Source: Anaerolineaceae bacterium (lineage in GTDB: Bacteria > Chloroflexota > Anaerolineae > Anaerolineales > Anaerolineaceae). From it: a DNA stretch of 64,000 bases. The notes under the pieces are model-generated. The model searched no databases. It was not told the origin of the DNA and was given only the letters and a program-made list of their open reading frames with translations. Each line of letters opens with the position of its first letter. Positions within the stretch are counted from its first letter, which is position 1. Of the stretch, positions 44,592-54,166 are shown one piece after another. Location: contig JAENYZ010000002.1 in the NCBI GenBank assembly GCA_016841525.1, forward strand, positions 540,576 to 604,575. The letters are read 5' to 3'. The position numbers and the translations under genes were made by a program.

Positions 44592-45923
44592 ATGAGTAAA
44601 CAGTATTCTTTTACAGATATTGAGCATGTGATTGAAGCCGCAAAACGGCTGAATGTTGAATTGAACATTGATGAAGCCAAGGAATGGTTAGCAACCATTG
44701 AGGGTGAAGAAGGCGATTGGGATCAGATCAAATTTGACGAACGAACAGGGGTTTTTGGGCAGAACCTTACTATGTTGGATTTTGACCCGAAGCGGCTGGA
44801 TTATTTCCGACATATCGGTAAATTGATTGAATTCACCGATACCCCCGGAAAGGTGGAGACAGCTCTGGCTTTATCAGGCTCTTCCGCACAATCGAAGTTT
44901 CAAAAGTACCCCGGTGATGCTGATTACTTTGAGCGGGTCAATATTATTGCAGACACCAAACAAGAAGCTTGCCTGATCCTTGCTGAAATTATGCGTGAAA
45001 AGGCACTTACTACGGTGAAAGGGCCCGACTACCAATTAATTGAGGTGAAAATGGGATCCTTCCCGATGGATTTTGTTAAAGGAAACAGAACATTTCCATC
45101 AGGAAGCCCAATTTCCTGGTCTCCAGAAGAAATTGAAGATGGCGAGAAGGTCGGGTTCTCACCGGATGGAAAAGAACTTGTTGTGAAGTGGGAAGAAGCT
45201 GCCCAGGATCCCGGTTGGTGTAAGCTGGATTGGGTGGTGGCAGACCCAATTGAAGGCACTCTGGCAAATGCCAGCAACATGCTGGATGTCACCTGGGAAG
45301 CACCGGATGGGTCGATCACGCCTCTGGATGGTTACCTCGATCCTTATTTCCAGGAGGTGTACCTGCAAGCAGAGTCTGTGCCGATCTTCTCAAAACTCTC
45401 CCAGCATGTGAGTGCAGATGCCCTGGATGAGTACGTCAAAGCGCTTGAAGGGGAGGTGAAGAAATACGTTACAAAGAACATCAACTATGGGAAAGCCGCA
45501 AAACGAATGTATAACATCTTTCGTTTGACAGGGCGTTACCAGGAGGCGGTCTACTTGCGGGAACTTTTCGATGAACCGGCATCCATGCTGTACCAGGTCT
45601 GGTCGCTTATCAGGACGGTGGATGATGCCATTCATTCAAAGTCTGAGTTCAAGAAGGAGCAGTTGATTGACCAGGCAGAAAGTTTGATGTTTGAGGTTAT
45701 TCGTGTGATGGAAGATGCCCGAGAAGCAGAGATCGTTTCCAAGATCTTGAAGTTTAGAGATGCCATCAAAGAACAGGATGCGTATTCAAATTTAAACGCT
45801 GAAGCTGAGGCTGCCCGGGATGAAGTGATCAACGTGGTAAACAATTTCTTCTATGAAAAACTTACCGGAATACCTGAGATTAAATCGTATATTGAAAGTT
45901 TCCAGGTTGAATCAAAGGCATAA
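44592..45923 (+). CDS. Unrecognised protein, possible nucleotidyltransferase fold
   Basis: Product of 443 residues of a family that I do not recognise by name. Residues 95-114 contain SGSSAQ followed by KYPGDADYFE; a Gly-Ser-Ser turn followed after 10-12 residues by Asp-x-Asp (Asp109, Asp111) is the active-site pattern of polymerase-beta-like nucleotidyltransferases. The middle is Trp- and Gly-rich (SWSPEEIEDGEKVG; PGWCKLDWVVADP), and the last 150 residues are helical. There is no signal peptide. The gene has its own promoter and ribosome binding site (GGAGG) and is monocistronic. The catalytic reading is inference only. Confidence 0.6.
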   Translation: MSKQYSFTDIEHVIEAAKRLNVELNIDEAKEWLATIEGEEGDWDQIKFDERTGVFGQNLTMLDFDPKRLDYFRHIGKLIEFTDTPGKVETALALSGSSAQSKFQKYPGDADYFERVNIIADTKQEACLILAEIMREKALTTVKGPDYQLIEVKMGSFPMDFVKGNRTFPSGSPISWSPEEIEDGEKVGFSPDGKELVVKWEEAAQDPGWCKLDWVVADPIEGTLANASNMLDVTWEAPDGSITPLDGYLDPYFQEVYLQAESVPIFSKLSQHVSADALDEYVKALEGEVKKYVTKNINYGKAAKRMYNIFRLTGRYQEAVYLRELFDEPASMLYQVWSLIRTVDDAIHSKSEFKKEQLIDQAESLMFEVIRVMEDAREAEIVSKILKFRDAIKEQDAYSNLNAEAEAARDEVINVVNNFFYEKLTGIPEIKSYIESFQVESKA

Positions 45924-46091
45924 AGAGCATTTTAAAAGTAAATGAGATTATTTTTGTTAAAAGTCAGGTACAATTGATTTTCTAAACACATGGAAATTAC
46001 AGAAAATCTACTGGACAAAATAAAACCTGTCAGGTAGAATAATTTTTCGTGTTTATAGTAAGATTATCCAGTACTTGATGGAGGAAAGACC

Positions 46092-46355
46092 TTGGCAAAT
46101 ATAAAATCGCAAATCAAGCGCAACCGGCAAAACCTTAAACGACGCACCCGAAATCGTGTTGTTCGCGGTAATTTTCGATCTGCACTCCGTAATGCGAGAG
46201 TAGCAATCGAAAGCGGCGAAGTTGAACAAGCACGCACAGCAGCAGAGGCTGCAACCAAAGCACTAGATAAAGCAGCCGCAAAGGGCGTTATCCATAAGAA
46301 TAAGGCCGCGCGACAAAAAAGCCGTCTGATGCAGCGTTTGAACAGCATGGAGTAA
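46092..46355 (+). CDS. rpsT: Small ribosomal subunit protein bS20
   Basis: Product of 87 residues, strongly basic, with the typical start ANIKSQIKRNRQN and helical body (KALDKAAAKGVIHKNKAARQKSRL region). It binds 16S rRNA early in 30S assembly. The start is a TTG preceded by GGAGG; no ATG fits the conserved N-terminus. It is monocistronic, with a terminator 40 bases after the stop codon. Confidence 0.96.
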   Translation: MANIKSQIKRNRQNLKRRTRNRVVRGNFRSALRNARVAIESGEVEQARTAAEAATKALDKAAAKGVIHKNKAARQKSRLMQRLNSME

Positions 46356-46395
46356 TGATTTACCGATTTTTTCGGTATTAATACGCTAACTCAAC

Positions 46396-46429
46396 AGCGG
46401 GAGCAAACTCTGCTCCCGCTTTGCGTTTT
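46396..46429 (+). terminator. rpsT terminator
   Basis: AGCGGGAGCA-aactc-TGCTCCCGCT perfect 10-bp stem followed by TTGCGTTTT. Confidence 0.88.
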
Positions 46430-46528
46430 CTAATATCAGTGAAATAATTGGGAAATTTGATTCTTCATGAACGGTTAAATCAGATGTTATAATAGCTTCT
46501 GGTAAAAAGACCGAGAAAAAGAGAATCG

Positions 46529-48283
46529 ATGTTTGAAAAAGAAAAGAATAAACTTGAAATTCGAATAAAGGATTATTTGAAAAAGGAAGGGATTGGCGAC
46601 CCCCAGATTGAGTTTCGTCAAATTCCATTCAGTGGAGAGTGGGGTTTAGCAGTTCCTTTATTTCCAATCGCAGCCAGTGAAGCGCGTTCAGGGAAAAAAG
46701 TGATCGTCCCCCAGCGAGCTCAGCAGTTGGCACAGGGTATCAAAGATGATTTAGGTGAGCTGGAAGAATTTTCTCACATTGACGCAGTTAACGGGTATTT
46801 GAACCTGTATTTTTCTACTTCAAAATATGCGCAGGATGTGGTGGATACTGTGCTGGAAGAGGGGAAGGAATACGGTAAGGGCGAAGCCATCGGCAAAAAG
46901 GTGATGGTGGAATATTCCCAACCCAACACTCACAAATCATTTCATGTAGGCCACCTGCGAAATGTGATCCTGGGTGGCAGTGTCTGCCGTCTGTTAGAAT
47001 TTGCGGGTTATGATATCATTCGCGCCAATTACCTGGGTGATATTGGTCTGCACGTGGTCAAATGGATGTGGAATTATCTCAAAAATCACAGTGGTGAAGA
47101 ACCTGGTGAAAACAAAACCCACTGGATGAATGATATTTATGCTGAAGCTGACCGCCTGTACCAGGATCCTGAAAACGAAGCTGAGGTGCGTGAATTATAT
47201 GCACGCTGGAATACAAAAGAACCTGATGTCGTCGCTTTATGGAAGAAGACACGGCAGTGGTCCCTGGAAGGCTTTGAGCAGATCTATGATCAGCTCGGCG
47301 AAAGCTTTGACCGCATTTATTTTGAAAGTGAGGTTGAAGAACCCGGAGTTAAGCTTGTTGAGGAAATGGTTAAGAACGGATTGGCTCAGGATTTGCGACC
47401 CGAGGAACCCGTGATCATCGACCTTGATGCTTATGCCGGCACGGAGGATGAATACCGTGTGCTGGTTCTGCTTCGATCGGATGGCTCATCGCTTTACGCG
47501 ACCAAAGATTTACCCCTGGCTATTAAGAAATTTGAAGAATATGATCTTGATCGCTCTATTTATGTGATCGATGTGCGGCAGTCTTTGTATTTGAAGCAAA
47601 TCTTCAAAACACTGGAGATTCTCGGATACGATTGGGCTGACAAGCTGTATCACCTGGCTTATGAGCTTGTCAACTTGCCGGGAAATGTCACTATGGCATC
47701 CCGAGAGGGAACTGTGGTCTTGTTTGATGACTTGATGGCTGAAGCCACTCGCCGAGCCAGGGACATTGTTGAGCAGAAAAACCCAGAATTATCTGAAAAA
47801 GCTAAGGATGATATTGCCGAAGCAGTTGCATTAGGTGCTTTAAAATACACCATGCTCTCCCGTGATAATACCAAGGTCGTCACCTTCGATTGGGATGCGG
47901 CGTTGGATTTCAACGGACAGGCTGCCCCTTACATTCAATATGCCCATGTACGTGCTGAAAGCATCCTGCGTAAAGCTGGCGAAAGTTTGCCAAAGGAGGT
48001 GCGTTTCCCTTCTGAGCTTGTCAAAGCTGAGGTAGACTTAATTGAGCTGCTCACAAGGCTGCCACACGAAGTTCTAAAAGCTGCAGAGGAACTGCGTCCG
48101 TTAGGCGTTGCTAACCTTGCATTTGACCTGGCAAAGGGATTCAATGACTTTTACAACACCTGCCAGGTACTCAATGTTGAACCGGAGGTTAGAGCTTATC
48201 GCTTGCGATTAGTGGCAGCGGCACAGCAGGTTATTGCAACCAGCCTGGACTTATTGGGGATCAAAGCCCCAAGTGTGATGTGA
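46529..48283 (+). CDS. argS: Arginyl-tRNA synthetase
   Basis: Class Ia synthetase that charges tRNA-Arg, 584 residues. The N-terminal Add-1 domain is present. The HIGH motif is FHVGHLRN after the conserved VEYSQPNTHKS. A KMSKS-like loop is MASREGTVV. The C-terminal DALR anticodon-binding domain carries QYAHVRAESILRKAG and ends LDLLGIKAPSVM. The ATG gives the family N-terminus. It belongs to a group of translation and GTPase genes running to nadD. Confidence 0.95.
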   Translation: MFEKEKNKLEIRIKDYLKKEGIGDPQIEFRQIPFSGEWGLAVPLFPIAASEARSGKKVIVPQRAQQLAQGIKDDLGELEEFSHIDAVNGYLNLYFSTSKYAQDVVDTVLEEGKEYGKGEAIGKKVMVEYSQPNTHKSFHVGHLRNVILGGSVCRLLEFAGYDIIRANYLGDIGLHVVKWMWNYLKNHSGEEPGENKTHWMNDIYAEADRLYQDPENEAEVRELYARWNTKEPDVVALWKKTRQWSLEGFEQIYDQLGESFDRIYFESEVEEPGVKLVEEMVKNGLAQDLRPEEPVIIDLDAYAGTEDEYRVLVLLRSDGSSLYATKDLPLAIKKFEEYDLDRSIYVIDVRQSLYLKQIFKTLEILGYDWADKLYHLAYELVNLPGNVTMASREGTVVLFDDLMAEATRRARDIVEQKNPELSEKAKDDIAEAVALGALKYTMLSRDNTKVVTFDWDAALDFNGQAAPYIQYAHVRAESILRKAGESLPKEVRFPSELVKAEVDLIELLTRLPHEVLKAAEELRPLGVANLAFDLAKGFNDFYNTCQVLNVEPEVRAYRLRLVAAAQQVIATSLDLLGIKAPSVM

Positions 48284-48339
48284 TTAATTTAATTATTTGT
48301 TGACCAAACTATCTATACAAAAAGGAGAAAATTTTCAAA

Positions 48340-49659
48340 ATGGCAAAAATTCGAACCATCATTATGGGCGCCGCAGGGCGAGATTTTCACAACTTCAATA
48401 CTTTTTACCGCGATAATGAAGATTATGAGGTTGTCGCCTTCACTGCGACACAAATTCCCAATATTGAAGGGCGTAAGTATCCCGCTGAACTTGCGGGCGG
48501 ACTATATCCTAAAGGCATCCCGATTTATCCCGAATCCGAATTAGAAAACCTGATCTGTGATGAAGAAATCGACCAGGTGGTTTTTGCTTACAGCGATGTT
48601 CCCCATGAATATGTGATGCATAAAGCCTCATTGGTTAATGCGGCTGGTGCGGATTTTCGTCTTTTAGGCACTGAAAAAACCCAGATTAAATCGACCAAAC
48701 CCGTGGTTGGCGTTTGTGCTGTTCGAACAGGATCTGGAAAGAGCCAGACCACACGGCGTGTTTCACTTATTTTGCGGGATATGGGATACAAAGTTGCTGC
48801 AATCCGGCATCCAATGCCTTATGGTGACCTTGTCAAGCAAAAAGTGCAGCGATTTGCTGATTACAGTGACCTTGATAAACACGAATGCACCATTGAGGAA
48901 CGTGAGGAATACGAACCCCACATCGATAATGGCGTGATTGTTTATGCGGGTGTGGATTATGAAGCGATCCTGCGCCAGGCAGAGCAAGAAGTAGATATTG
49001 TCTTGTGGGACGGCGGTAACAATGACTTCTCATTTTATAAGACGGATCTCTTAATTGTTGTTGCGGACCCCCATCGTCCAGGGCACGAATTGCGCTATTA
49101 TCCTGGTGAGACCAATGTCCGACTCGCAGATGTATTTGTGATCAACAAGGTTGACACAGCCAACCCTGAGGATGTCATTACTGTTCGAGATAATTTATAT
49201 GCATTGAATCCCGATGCCCTTGTGATTGAGGGCGCTTCACCGCTATTTGTGGATGATCCAGAAGCTATTCGAGGAAAACGCGTGTTGGTGGTCGAGGACG
49301 GCCCAACACTGACACATGGAGAAATGGCTTATGGTGCAGGCTATGTGGCTGCACGTCGGTTTGGTGCGGGTAAAATTGTCGATCCGCGACCTTTTGCCGT
49401 TGGTTCGATCAAAGCGACCTACGAGAAATATCCAAACACAGGCACAATCCTGCCTGCCATGGGGTATGGAGATGCCATGATGCGAGACCTCGAAGAGACC
49501 ATCAATAATGCCGATGTTGACCTTGTTATCAGCGGTACACCGATTGACCTGACCCGTGTCATCAAGGTCAATAAACCGATGCAGAGGGTGCGTTATGAGC
49601 TTCAGGAAATTGGTGAACCAACCCTCAAGTCGATTTTAGAGAAGAAGTTTGGAAAATAA
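48340..49659 (+). CDS. COG2403-type P-loop protein (cyclic 2,3-diphosphoglycerate synthase-like)
   Basis: Product of 439 residues. The N-terminal Rossmann-like part starts IIMGAAGRDFHNFN and includes FTATQIPNIEGR; the P-loop region follows at about residue 125 (AVRTGSGKSQTTRRV). A NKVD motif in VFVINKVDTANPED suggests GTPase-like nucleotide binding. Relatives are labelled 'predicted GTPase' or, from similarity to the archaeal enzyme, cyclic 2,3-diphosphoglycerate synthase; which applies here is uncertain. AAAGGAG precedes the ATG. A 28-bp palindrome separates it from obgE. Confidence 0.8.
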   Translation: MAKIRTIIMGAAGRDFHNFNTFYRDNEDYEVVAFTATQIPNIEGRKYPAELAGGLYPKGIPIYPESELENLICDEEIDQVVFAYSDVPHEYVMHKASLVNAAGADFRLLGTEKTQIKSTKPVVGVCAVRTGSGKSQTTRRVSLILRDMGYKVAAIRHPMPYGDLVKQKVQRFADYSDLDKHECTIEEREEYEPHIDNGVIVYAGVDYEAILRQAEQEVDIVLWDGGNNDFSFYKTDLLIVVADPHRPGHELRYYPGETNVRLADVFVINKVDTANPEDVITVRDNLYALNPDALVIEGASPLFVDDPEAIRGKRVLVVEDGPTLTHGEMAYGAGYVAARRFGAGKIVDPRPFAVGSIKATYEKYPNTGTILPAMGYGDAMMRDLEETINNADVDLVISGTPIDLTRVIKVNKPMQRVRYELQEIGEPTLKSILEKKFGK

Positions 49660-49734
49660 ATTTGCATTAAAGCATTAAGGTTGAACCTGAATTTAGGTTA
49701 ACATATGTTGCCAATATTTGAATCTTGATATATC

Positions 49735-49762
49735 GTAGGGGCTCGGCATGCCGAGCCCCTAC
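49735..49762. repeat. Perfect 28-bp palindrome
   Basis: GTAGGGGCTCGGCA is followed directly by its exact reverse complement, with no spacer. It lies between the COG2403-type gene and obgE. A T-rich run (ATTTTTT) starts seven bases downstream, so it could act as a terminator, but perfect GTAGGGGC..GCCCCTAC palindromes are also a known style of dispersed repeat. Confidence 0.8.
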
Positions 49763-49832
49763 ATCCATTTTTTAATAAATACGGTAATATTAACAACCAA
49801 ATCGAAAACTGATCAAGAGAAAAAATAAAGAA

Positions 49833-51092
49833 ATGTATTTAGACGAAGCAGAAATTTACGTAGAATCCGGTCGCGGTGGAGATGGCATTGTCCATTTTCA
49901 TCGTGAAAAATATAAACCGCGCGGCGGACCCGATGGGGGAGACGGTGGCAGAGGTGGGGATGTCATTTTAGAAGTTAGCCCCCATATTAACACCCTTTTT
50001 GATTTTCGCCATAAATCCCGTTTTATTGCCGACAGCGGCAAAAATGGGGGTCCCAATAACATGAGTGGCAAATCTGCCAAAGATCTTGTGGTCATGGTTC
50101 CACCGGGAACGCTGGTTTATGGTGCGGATTCTGGCGACCTGTTAGGCGATCTGGTAGAAGAAGGTCAGCAGCTTATCGTCGCAAAGGGTGGTCGGGGTGG
50201 ACGTGGCAACCAGCATTATGCGACCAGCCGAAACCAGACTCCGCGCATGGCTGAAAAAGGAGTCCCGGAGGAAAGCCGGACTTTGCGATTGGAATTGAAG
50301 ATGATCGCGGATATTGGCATTGTTGGCGTACCCAATGCTGGCAAATCTAGCCTTTTATCCGTTGTGTCAAATGCCAAACCAAAGATTGGTAATTACCCCT
50401 TCACGACGCTCTCGCCCAATCTCGGGGTGGCAAAGCTGGATGTGGATACCATTTTGGTGCTGGCAGATATCCCGGGTTTGATTGAAGGTGCCCATGAAGG
50501 CGTGGGTTTGGGCTTTTCTTTTTTACGCCATATTCAACGCACGAAGGTATTAATTCATGTTTTAGATGGCTTATCTGAAGATCCGCTTTCAGATTTTTCA
50601 CAAATTAACAGTGAAATGGCTTTATTTGATGAAAAAATTAAAATTAAACCGCAAATTGTTGCCTTCAATAAAATGGATCTTCCCTCAGTGCAAGAACGCT
50701 TCCCTGAGGTCAAGCAGGCGATTAAAAGTTTAGGGTTTGAGATATTCCCAATATCCACAGTGACCCATGAAAACGTTGATCAGCTCATGTGGCGAACGTC
50801 GGAGCTTGTTCGGGAAGCGCCTGAGCCTGAACCTGTGGAAGTTATGCCTGTCTATCGTGCCTCAGAGGATCCAAAAGCTTTCACGGTTGAGGAAGTTGAA
50901 GACGGCTGGCAGGTGCACGGCGAGGCGATTGAACGCGCAGCTGCGATGACTTATTGGGAACATCGGGAATCTGTGAGACGGTTTCAGCGTCTGATGGAAA
51001 ACATTGGCGTGGAAGAAGCGCTGCGAGAGGCTGGCGTTGAAGAAGGGGATACGGTTTATGTAGGGGAGTACACCCTCGAATGGCAGGATTGA
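49833..51092 (+). CDS. obgE: Ribosome-associated GTPase ObgE/CgtA
   Basis: Large GTPase for 50S assembly and stress control, 419 residues. The Gly-rich Obg domain (GRGGDGIVHF; GGPDGGDGGRGGDV) is complete. The G domain has GVPNAGKSS, the switch DIPGLIEGAHEG and FNKMD. A C-terminal OCT domain (VEEVEDGWQVHGEAIER; GVEEGDTVYVG) is present. No clear Shine-Dalgarno precedes the ATG. nadD starts three bases after its stop, as often seen next to obgE. Confidence 0.96.
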   Translation: MYLDEAEIYVESGRGGDGIVHFHREKYKPRGGPDGGDGGRGGDVILEVSPHINTLFDFRHKSRFIADSGKNGGPNNMSGKSAKDLVVMVPPGTLVYGADSGDLLGDLVEEGQQLIVAKGGRGGRGNQHYATSRNQTPRMAEKGVPEESRTLRLELKMIADIGIVGVPNAGKSSLLSVVSNAKPKIGNYPFTTLSPNLGVAKLDVDTILVLADIPGLIEGAHEGVGLGFSFLRHIQRTKVLIHVLDGLSEDPLSDFSQINSEMALFDEKIKIKPQIVAFNKMDLPSVQERFPEVKQAIKSLGFEIFPISTVTHENVDQLMWRTSELVREAPEPEPVEVMPVYRASEDPKAFTVEEVEDGWQVHGEAIERAAAMTYWEHRESVRRFQRLMENIGVEEALREAGVEEGDTVYVGEYTLEWQD

Positions 51093-51095
51093 TCA

Positions 51096-51704
51096 ATGGA
51101 AAAGAATCGCATTGGAATTTTTGGCGGCACATTTGATCCACCTCATGTGGGTCATCTGATTTTGGCGGCAGAAGCCAGGGATCAGCTTAAGCTTGACTGC
51201 ACAATTTGGGTTCTGACGCCTGACCCACCGCATAAACAGGGGAAAGAGATTTCGAGCCTGGAGCATCGTTTGAATATGGTTGAACTCGCAATCGGCGAAG
51301 ATGATGGCTTCAGCTTATCTCGTGTGGATATCGATCGGCCAGGCCCTCATTATGCTGTTGATATGGCGCACATATTAAGGGAGACTTATGGTGATAAGGA
51401 ACTCATTTACTTAATGGGCGGTGATTCGCTGGATGACCTTCCAAAATGGTATAAGACAAAAGAATTCCTGTCTGTTCTGGACGGTATCGGGGTGATGCGA
51501 CGTCCCGGGGATGAACTTGACCTTTCGGAATTATATACAGCTTTGCCAGAACTGAACCACAAGTTGAATTTTGTTACCGCGCCATTATTGGAGATCTCTG
51601 CAGAGCAGATCCGCCGACGTGCCCGGCAGAATCGTGCCTACCGCTATTACGTTTTGCCAAAAATTTACGAATACATCCGGGAACGTCGAATATACCAGGA
51701 TTAA
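51096..51704 (+). CDS. nadD: Nicotinate-nucleotide adenylyltransferase
   Basis: Makes deamido-NAD from nicotinate mononucleotide and ATP. It has 202 residues. The nucleotidyltransferase motif is GGTFDPPHVGHL with the HxGH signature, and the C-terminal ISAEQIRRRAR replaces the common SSTxIR. The central motif YLMGGDSLDDLPKW is typical. It is coupled to obgE, and rsfS does not follow in this window. Confidence 0.95.
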   Translation: MEKNRIGIFGGTFDPPHVGHLILAAEARDQLKLDCTIWVLTPDPPHKQGKEISSLEHRLNMVELAIGEDDGFSLSRVDIDRPGPHYAVDMAHILRETYGDKELIYLMGGDSLDDLPKWYKTKEFLSVLDGIGVMRRPGDELDLSELYTALPELNHKLNFVTAPLLEISAEQIRRRARQNRAYRYYVLPKIYEYIRERRIYQD

Positions 51705-51779
51705 TTCGCTGAATTTTTAGTTGTTTTGTAAAGATTTCAGGGGGAATTTTTGAATAAGGTAGAAAACTTGCCTTAAAAT

Positions 51780-51818
51780 ATTCACTGACCGAGTGAGGGG
51801 GGCACCCGGCCAGTGAAT
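51780..51818. terminator. Possible terminator hairpin after nadD
   Basis: Outer stem ATTCACTGACCG/CGGCCAGTGAAT (one mismatch) around a G-rich loop. It is weak in flanking Ts, so it may be a bidirectional terminator for the convergent genes or only a repeat. The remaining bases to 51969 carry no gene. Confidence 0.5.
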
Positions 51819-51969
51819 GATTGTATTAAACCATAGATTGTCAAAATTGTCAATATATTTTAAAGACAAATATTGTTATTTTTCAATAAAAATTAAGCTC
51901 GGTCTCTTTTGTATATGTATCCTTTTTATTACGCCAGTTAGTGTAAAATTCGTGATCACCGGATCTGAT

Positions 51970-52818
51970 TTACTCATGAATTAAGTTGATATTTCCGACT
52001 GCCATATCAAGGTTGATGGTCAATTTTGGACCGTCTACCATGGTGGTATAGGTCTCATCCGTGACAAGCCATGTGCCCTGGGTGTTAATGTTGCTGACCA
52101 TGCCGTGATTGACAATAGCGGCGTTCATGTCCGCAGGGATAATGATTGTAAGGTTGCTAACACCTGCTTTGATATCAACGGTACTTTCCATGCTTAAAGT
52201 ACCGCTGAAATCAAGGGTGTAATCGCCTGCACCGCAGGAGAAATTCATTGAGATAAAGTTTGCGTTCCCCAAACCGTAAAGCTTTGCTGAGGATGCACCC
52301 GTTTTAAAGCTGAATTCCTTCATCAGCACAGGATTGGGTGTTTCAAATCGCACTTCTGTTTCACTGGCGCCCTGGGTAATGTTGAGATTGGTCAACTGCA
52401 AACCGGAAAGATCAAATAAGTTTTCACTTGCACCGCCCTCGATGGTCAAATCCAGGGGCAGGACGGTTGAAAGACCAAAATCCCAATGGTTTTCAATATC
52501 TCCGGTAGGGATGCCCGTGAAGCTGTAAGGGTTCTTTTGCTTGATCTCATAATAATAGGTGCTGCGCGTGAATTCCGGTTCCCATCGTTCAACATTATAG
52601 GTGATGCTGCCGTTAACCAGCCCATCAGCACCTGGGGAAAGGTTAAATTTTCCGCCGGTCATAGTGAAGACCAGTTCAGTACCAGCAAGGTCTGTGGGCA
52701 GTGGTTCAGCAATCTTCACAACCTGTATATCGATGGTTTTCATCTCAATATTTTGAATGGAACAGGCAAAACTGGCGAGCATCAGAACCAATACTGCGGC
52801 GATAACTTGTTTCTTCAT
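51970..52818 (-). CDS. Lipoprotein with toastrack-like (DUF4097/DUF2154) beta domain
   Basis: Product of 282 residues with a signal peptide ending in the lipobox LASFAC (Cys19). The C-terminal two thirds is a series of short beta segments alternating with 'GAS'/'GAG' turns (LTIEGGASEN, ITQGASETEV, FKTGASSAKL, FSCGAGDYTL), the pattern of DUF4097/LiaF-type adhesin-like beta helices. It is probably displayed outside the membrane. It is the last gene of the ECF sigma operon, 62 bases after the bactofilin-like gene. Confidence 0.82.
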   Translation of the reverse strand: MKKQVIAAVLVLMLASFACSIQNIEMKTIDIQVVKIAEPLPTDLAGTELVFTMTGGKFNLSPGADGLVNGSITYNVERWEPEFTRSTYYYEIKQKNPYSFTGIPTGDIENHWDFGLSTVLPLDLTIEGGASENLFDLSGLQLTNLNITQGASETEVRFETPNPVLMKEFSFKTGASSAKLYGLGNANFISMNFSCGAGDYTLDFSGTLSMESTVDIKAGVSNLTIIIPADMNAAIVNHGMVSNINTQGTWLVTDETYTTMVDGPKLTINLDMAVGNINLIHE

Positions 52819-52880
52819 AAAATCCTCCTGACATTCAGGTCAGTCGTATCAATCTAATTAGTTAATTAGTGTTGCAAGCT

Positions 52881-54161
52881 TTATTCCGATGAACCCGGGA
52901 TATCAAATCCTAATCGGTTCAGTGCGTCCTTTAAATCCTTCATGGAGCTTTGATCAAAATTTTCAAGGGCACTTAACCCTTTATCGCCGTTAGCAAGGCG
53001 ATCAAGGATATCGTCAATGGTTGCCATACCGGCATTCTTCAAGGTCGTTGTGTCGTTTTCATCCAGACCTAGGTCCTCGATAGGCCGCCCGCTGATTTTG
53101 TTTTCAGAAGAAGAAATAATCTCTTCAGCTTTCCATTCGTTAGTAGTATCCACTTTTTTGTCTTCAAAGAGCAGGATTTTTTCTTCAATTTTATTACCCG
53201 TACCACGCGGGAAAGCGTTGGTACCAAAAAGCGTAACGACCGTCGTCCCCAAGCCAAACAAAGCGGCGATCAAGACCAAGAATCCACCCAGGCAGGGGAT
53301 CAGGTCAAGCCCTGCTGCAATCAGGTAAAGCACGAGGTTACCAATGGCGGCTGAAAGGACAGGATGCCATGTGGCTTTGAACAGGCTTTCGGAGATCTTC
53401 TTGCCCAGTTCATAACCCAGGGTGAGCCATCCGACCAGGACAGCCAGGGCAACAGCCATACCTGCCAGGATGACCACGGGGATCAGGCAGATGGTAATGG
53501 ATAAGATGACGCCGCCAATTAACATCACAAATGCGGTCAACGCGCCGTAGCCAAGCATCACCCAAGGTTGGGATTCCAGCGCTGATGTCATGACTTGTGT
53601 CGACTTAGGCATCATCAACAATAACAATGCGCCTAAGGCTGTCAGGATCAAGGAAAATGCAATGCCTCTTCCGATGCGAGTGGCGGCAGTGATAATTTGG
53701 GTTTCAGGCCTTATGAAGTTACCCCGGGGGTTGAACTCCGGTACGTTGAAGTCAGTCCAGGGGATGTTCCAGTTTTGTATTTGGTCGCCTTCCACGATAG
53801 CGCCCGGGTCTCGATTGATATAACTGGCAGGTGAGACAAGGTTGCCTTTTATGACAGCATTCTCGTTCAGGTTAACAGTGCCGCCTACCACCGTCAGATC
53901 GCCAAGGATAATGCCGTCAATTGTTACCAGCCCGCCAATAACGTTGACATTTCCGTTGACCTGTGCATCTTTTTCGATTTCGACCACGCCGCCAATGACA
54001 TTTAAATCACCGTCAAGGATCCGTCCTGATTCCAGCGTGTAGCTTTCACCAAAAATGGTTCTGTCGTCATCTAATGGTGCAGCGGATACTTCATTGGGTA
54101 AGGTGAAGGTAATTAATAGCGATATTAGGAGTATTAAGAATAATTTTTGTGTTTTTTTCAT
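52881..54161 (-). CDS. Bactofilin-like membrane protein with RNAP alpha-CTD-like tail
   Basis: Product of 426 residues. A signal peptide precedes a short beta-helix of the polymer-forming type (GDLNVIGGVVEI, GNVNVIGGLVTI, GDLTVVGGTVNL, each about 18 residues apart). Four or five membrane helices follow between about 165 and 320. The last 69 residues (IEDLGLDENDTTTLKNAG then ATIDDIL and LGFDI) resemble the helix-hairpin-helix C-terminal domain of RNA polymerase alpha. That tail would face the cytoplasm if the helix count is even. The gene lies five bases after the anti-sigma gene. Its role may be envelope sensing; this is inference. Confidence 0.8.
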   Translation of the reverse strand: MKKTQKLFLILLISLLITFTLPNEVSAAPLDDDRTIFGESYTLESGRILDGDLNVIGGVVEIEKDAQVNGNVNVIGGLVTIDGIILGDLTVVGGTVNLNENAVIKGNLVSPASYINRDPGAIVEGDQIQNWNIPWTDFNVPEFNPRGNFIRPETQIITAATRIGRGIAFSLILTALGALLLLMMPKSTQVMTSALESQPWVMLGYGALTAFVMLIGGVILSITICLIPVVILAGMAVALAVLVGWLTLGYELGKKISESLFKATWHPVLSAAIGNLVLYLIAAGLDLIPCLGGFLVLIAALFGLGTTVVTLFGTNAFPRGTGNKIEEKILLFEDKKVDTTNEWKAEEIISSSENKISGRPIEDLGLDENDTTTLKNAGMATIDDILDRLANGDKGLSALENFDQSSMKDLKDALNRLGFDIPGSSE

Positions 54162-54166
54162 TGTGA

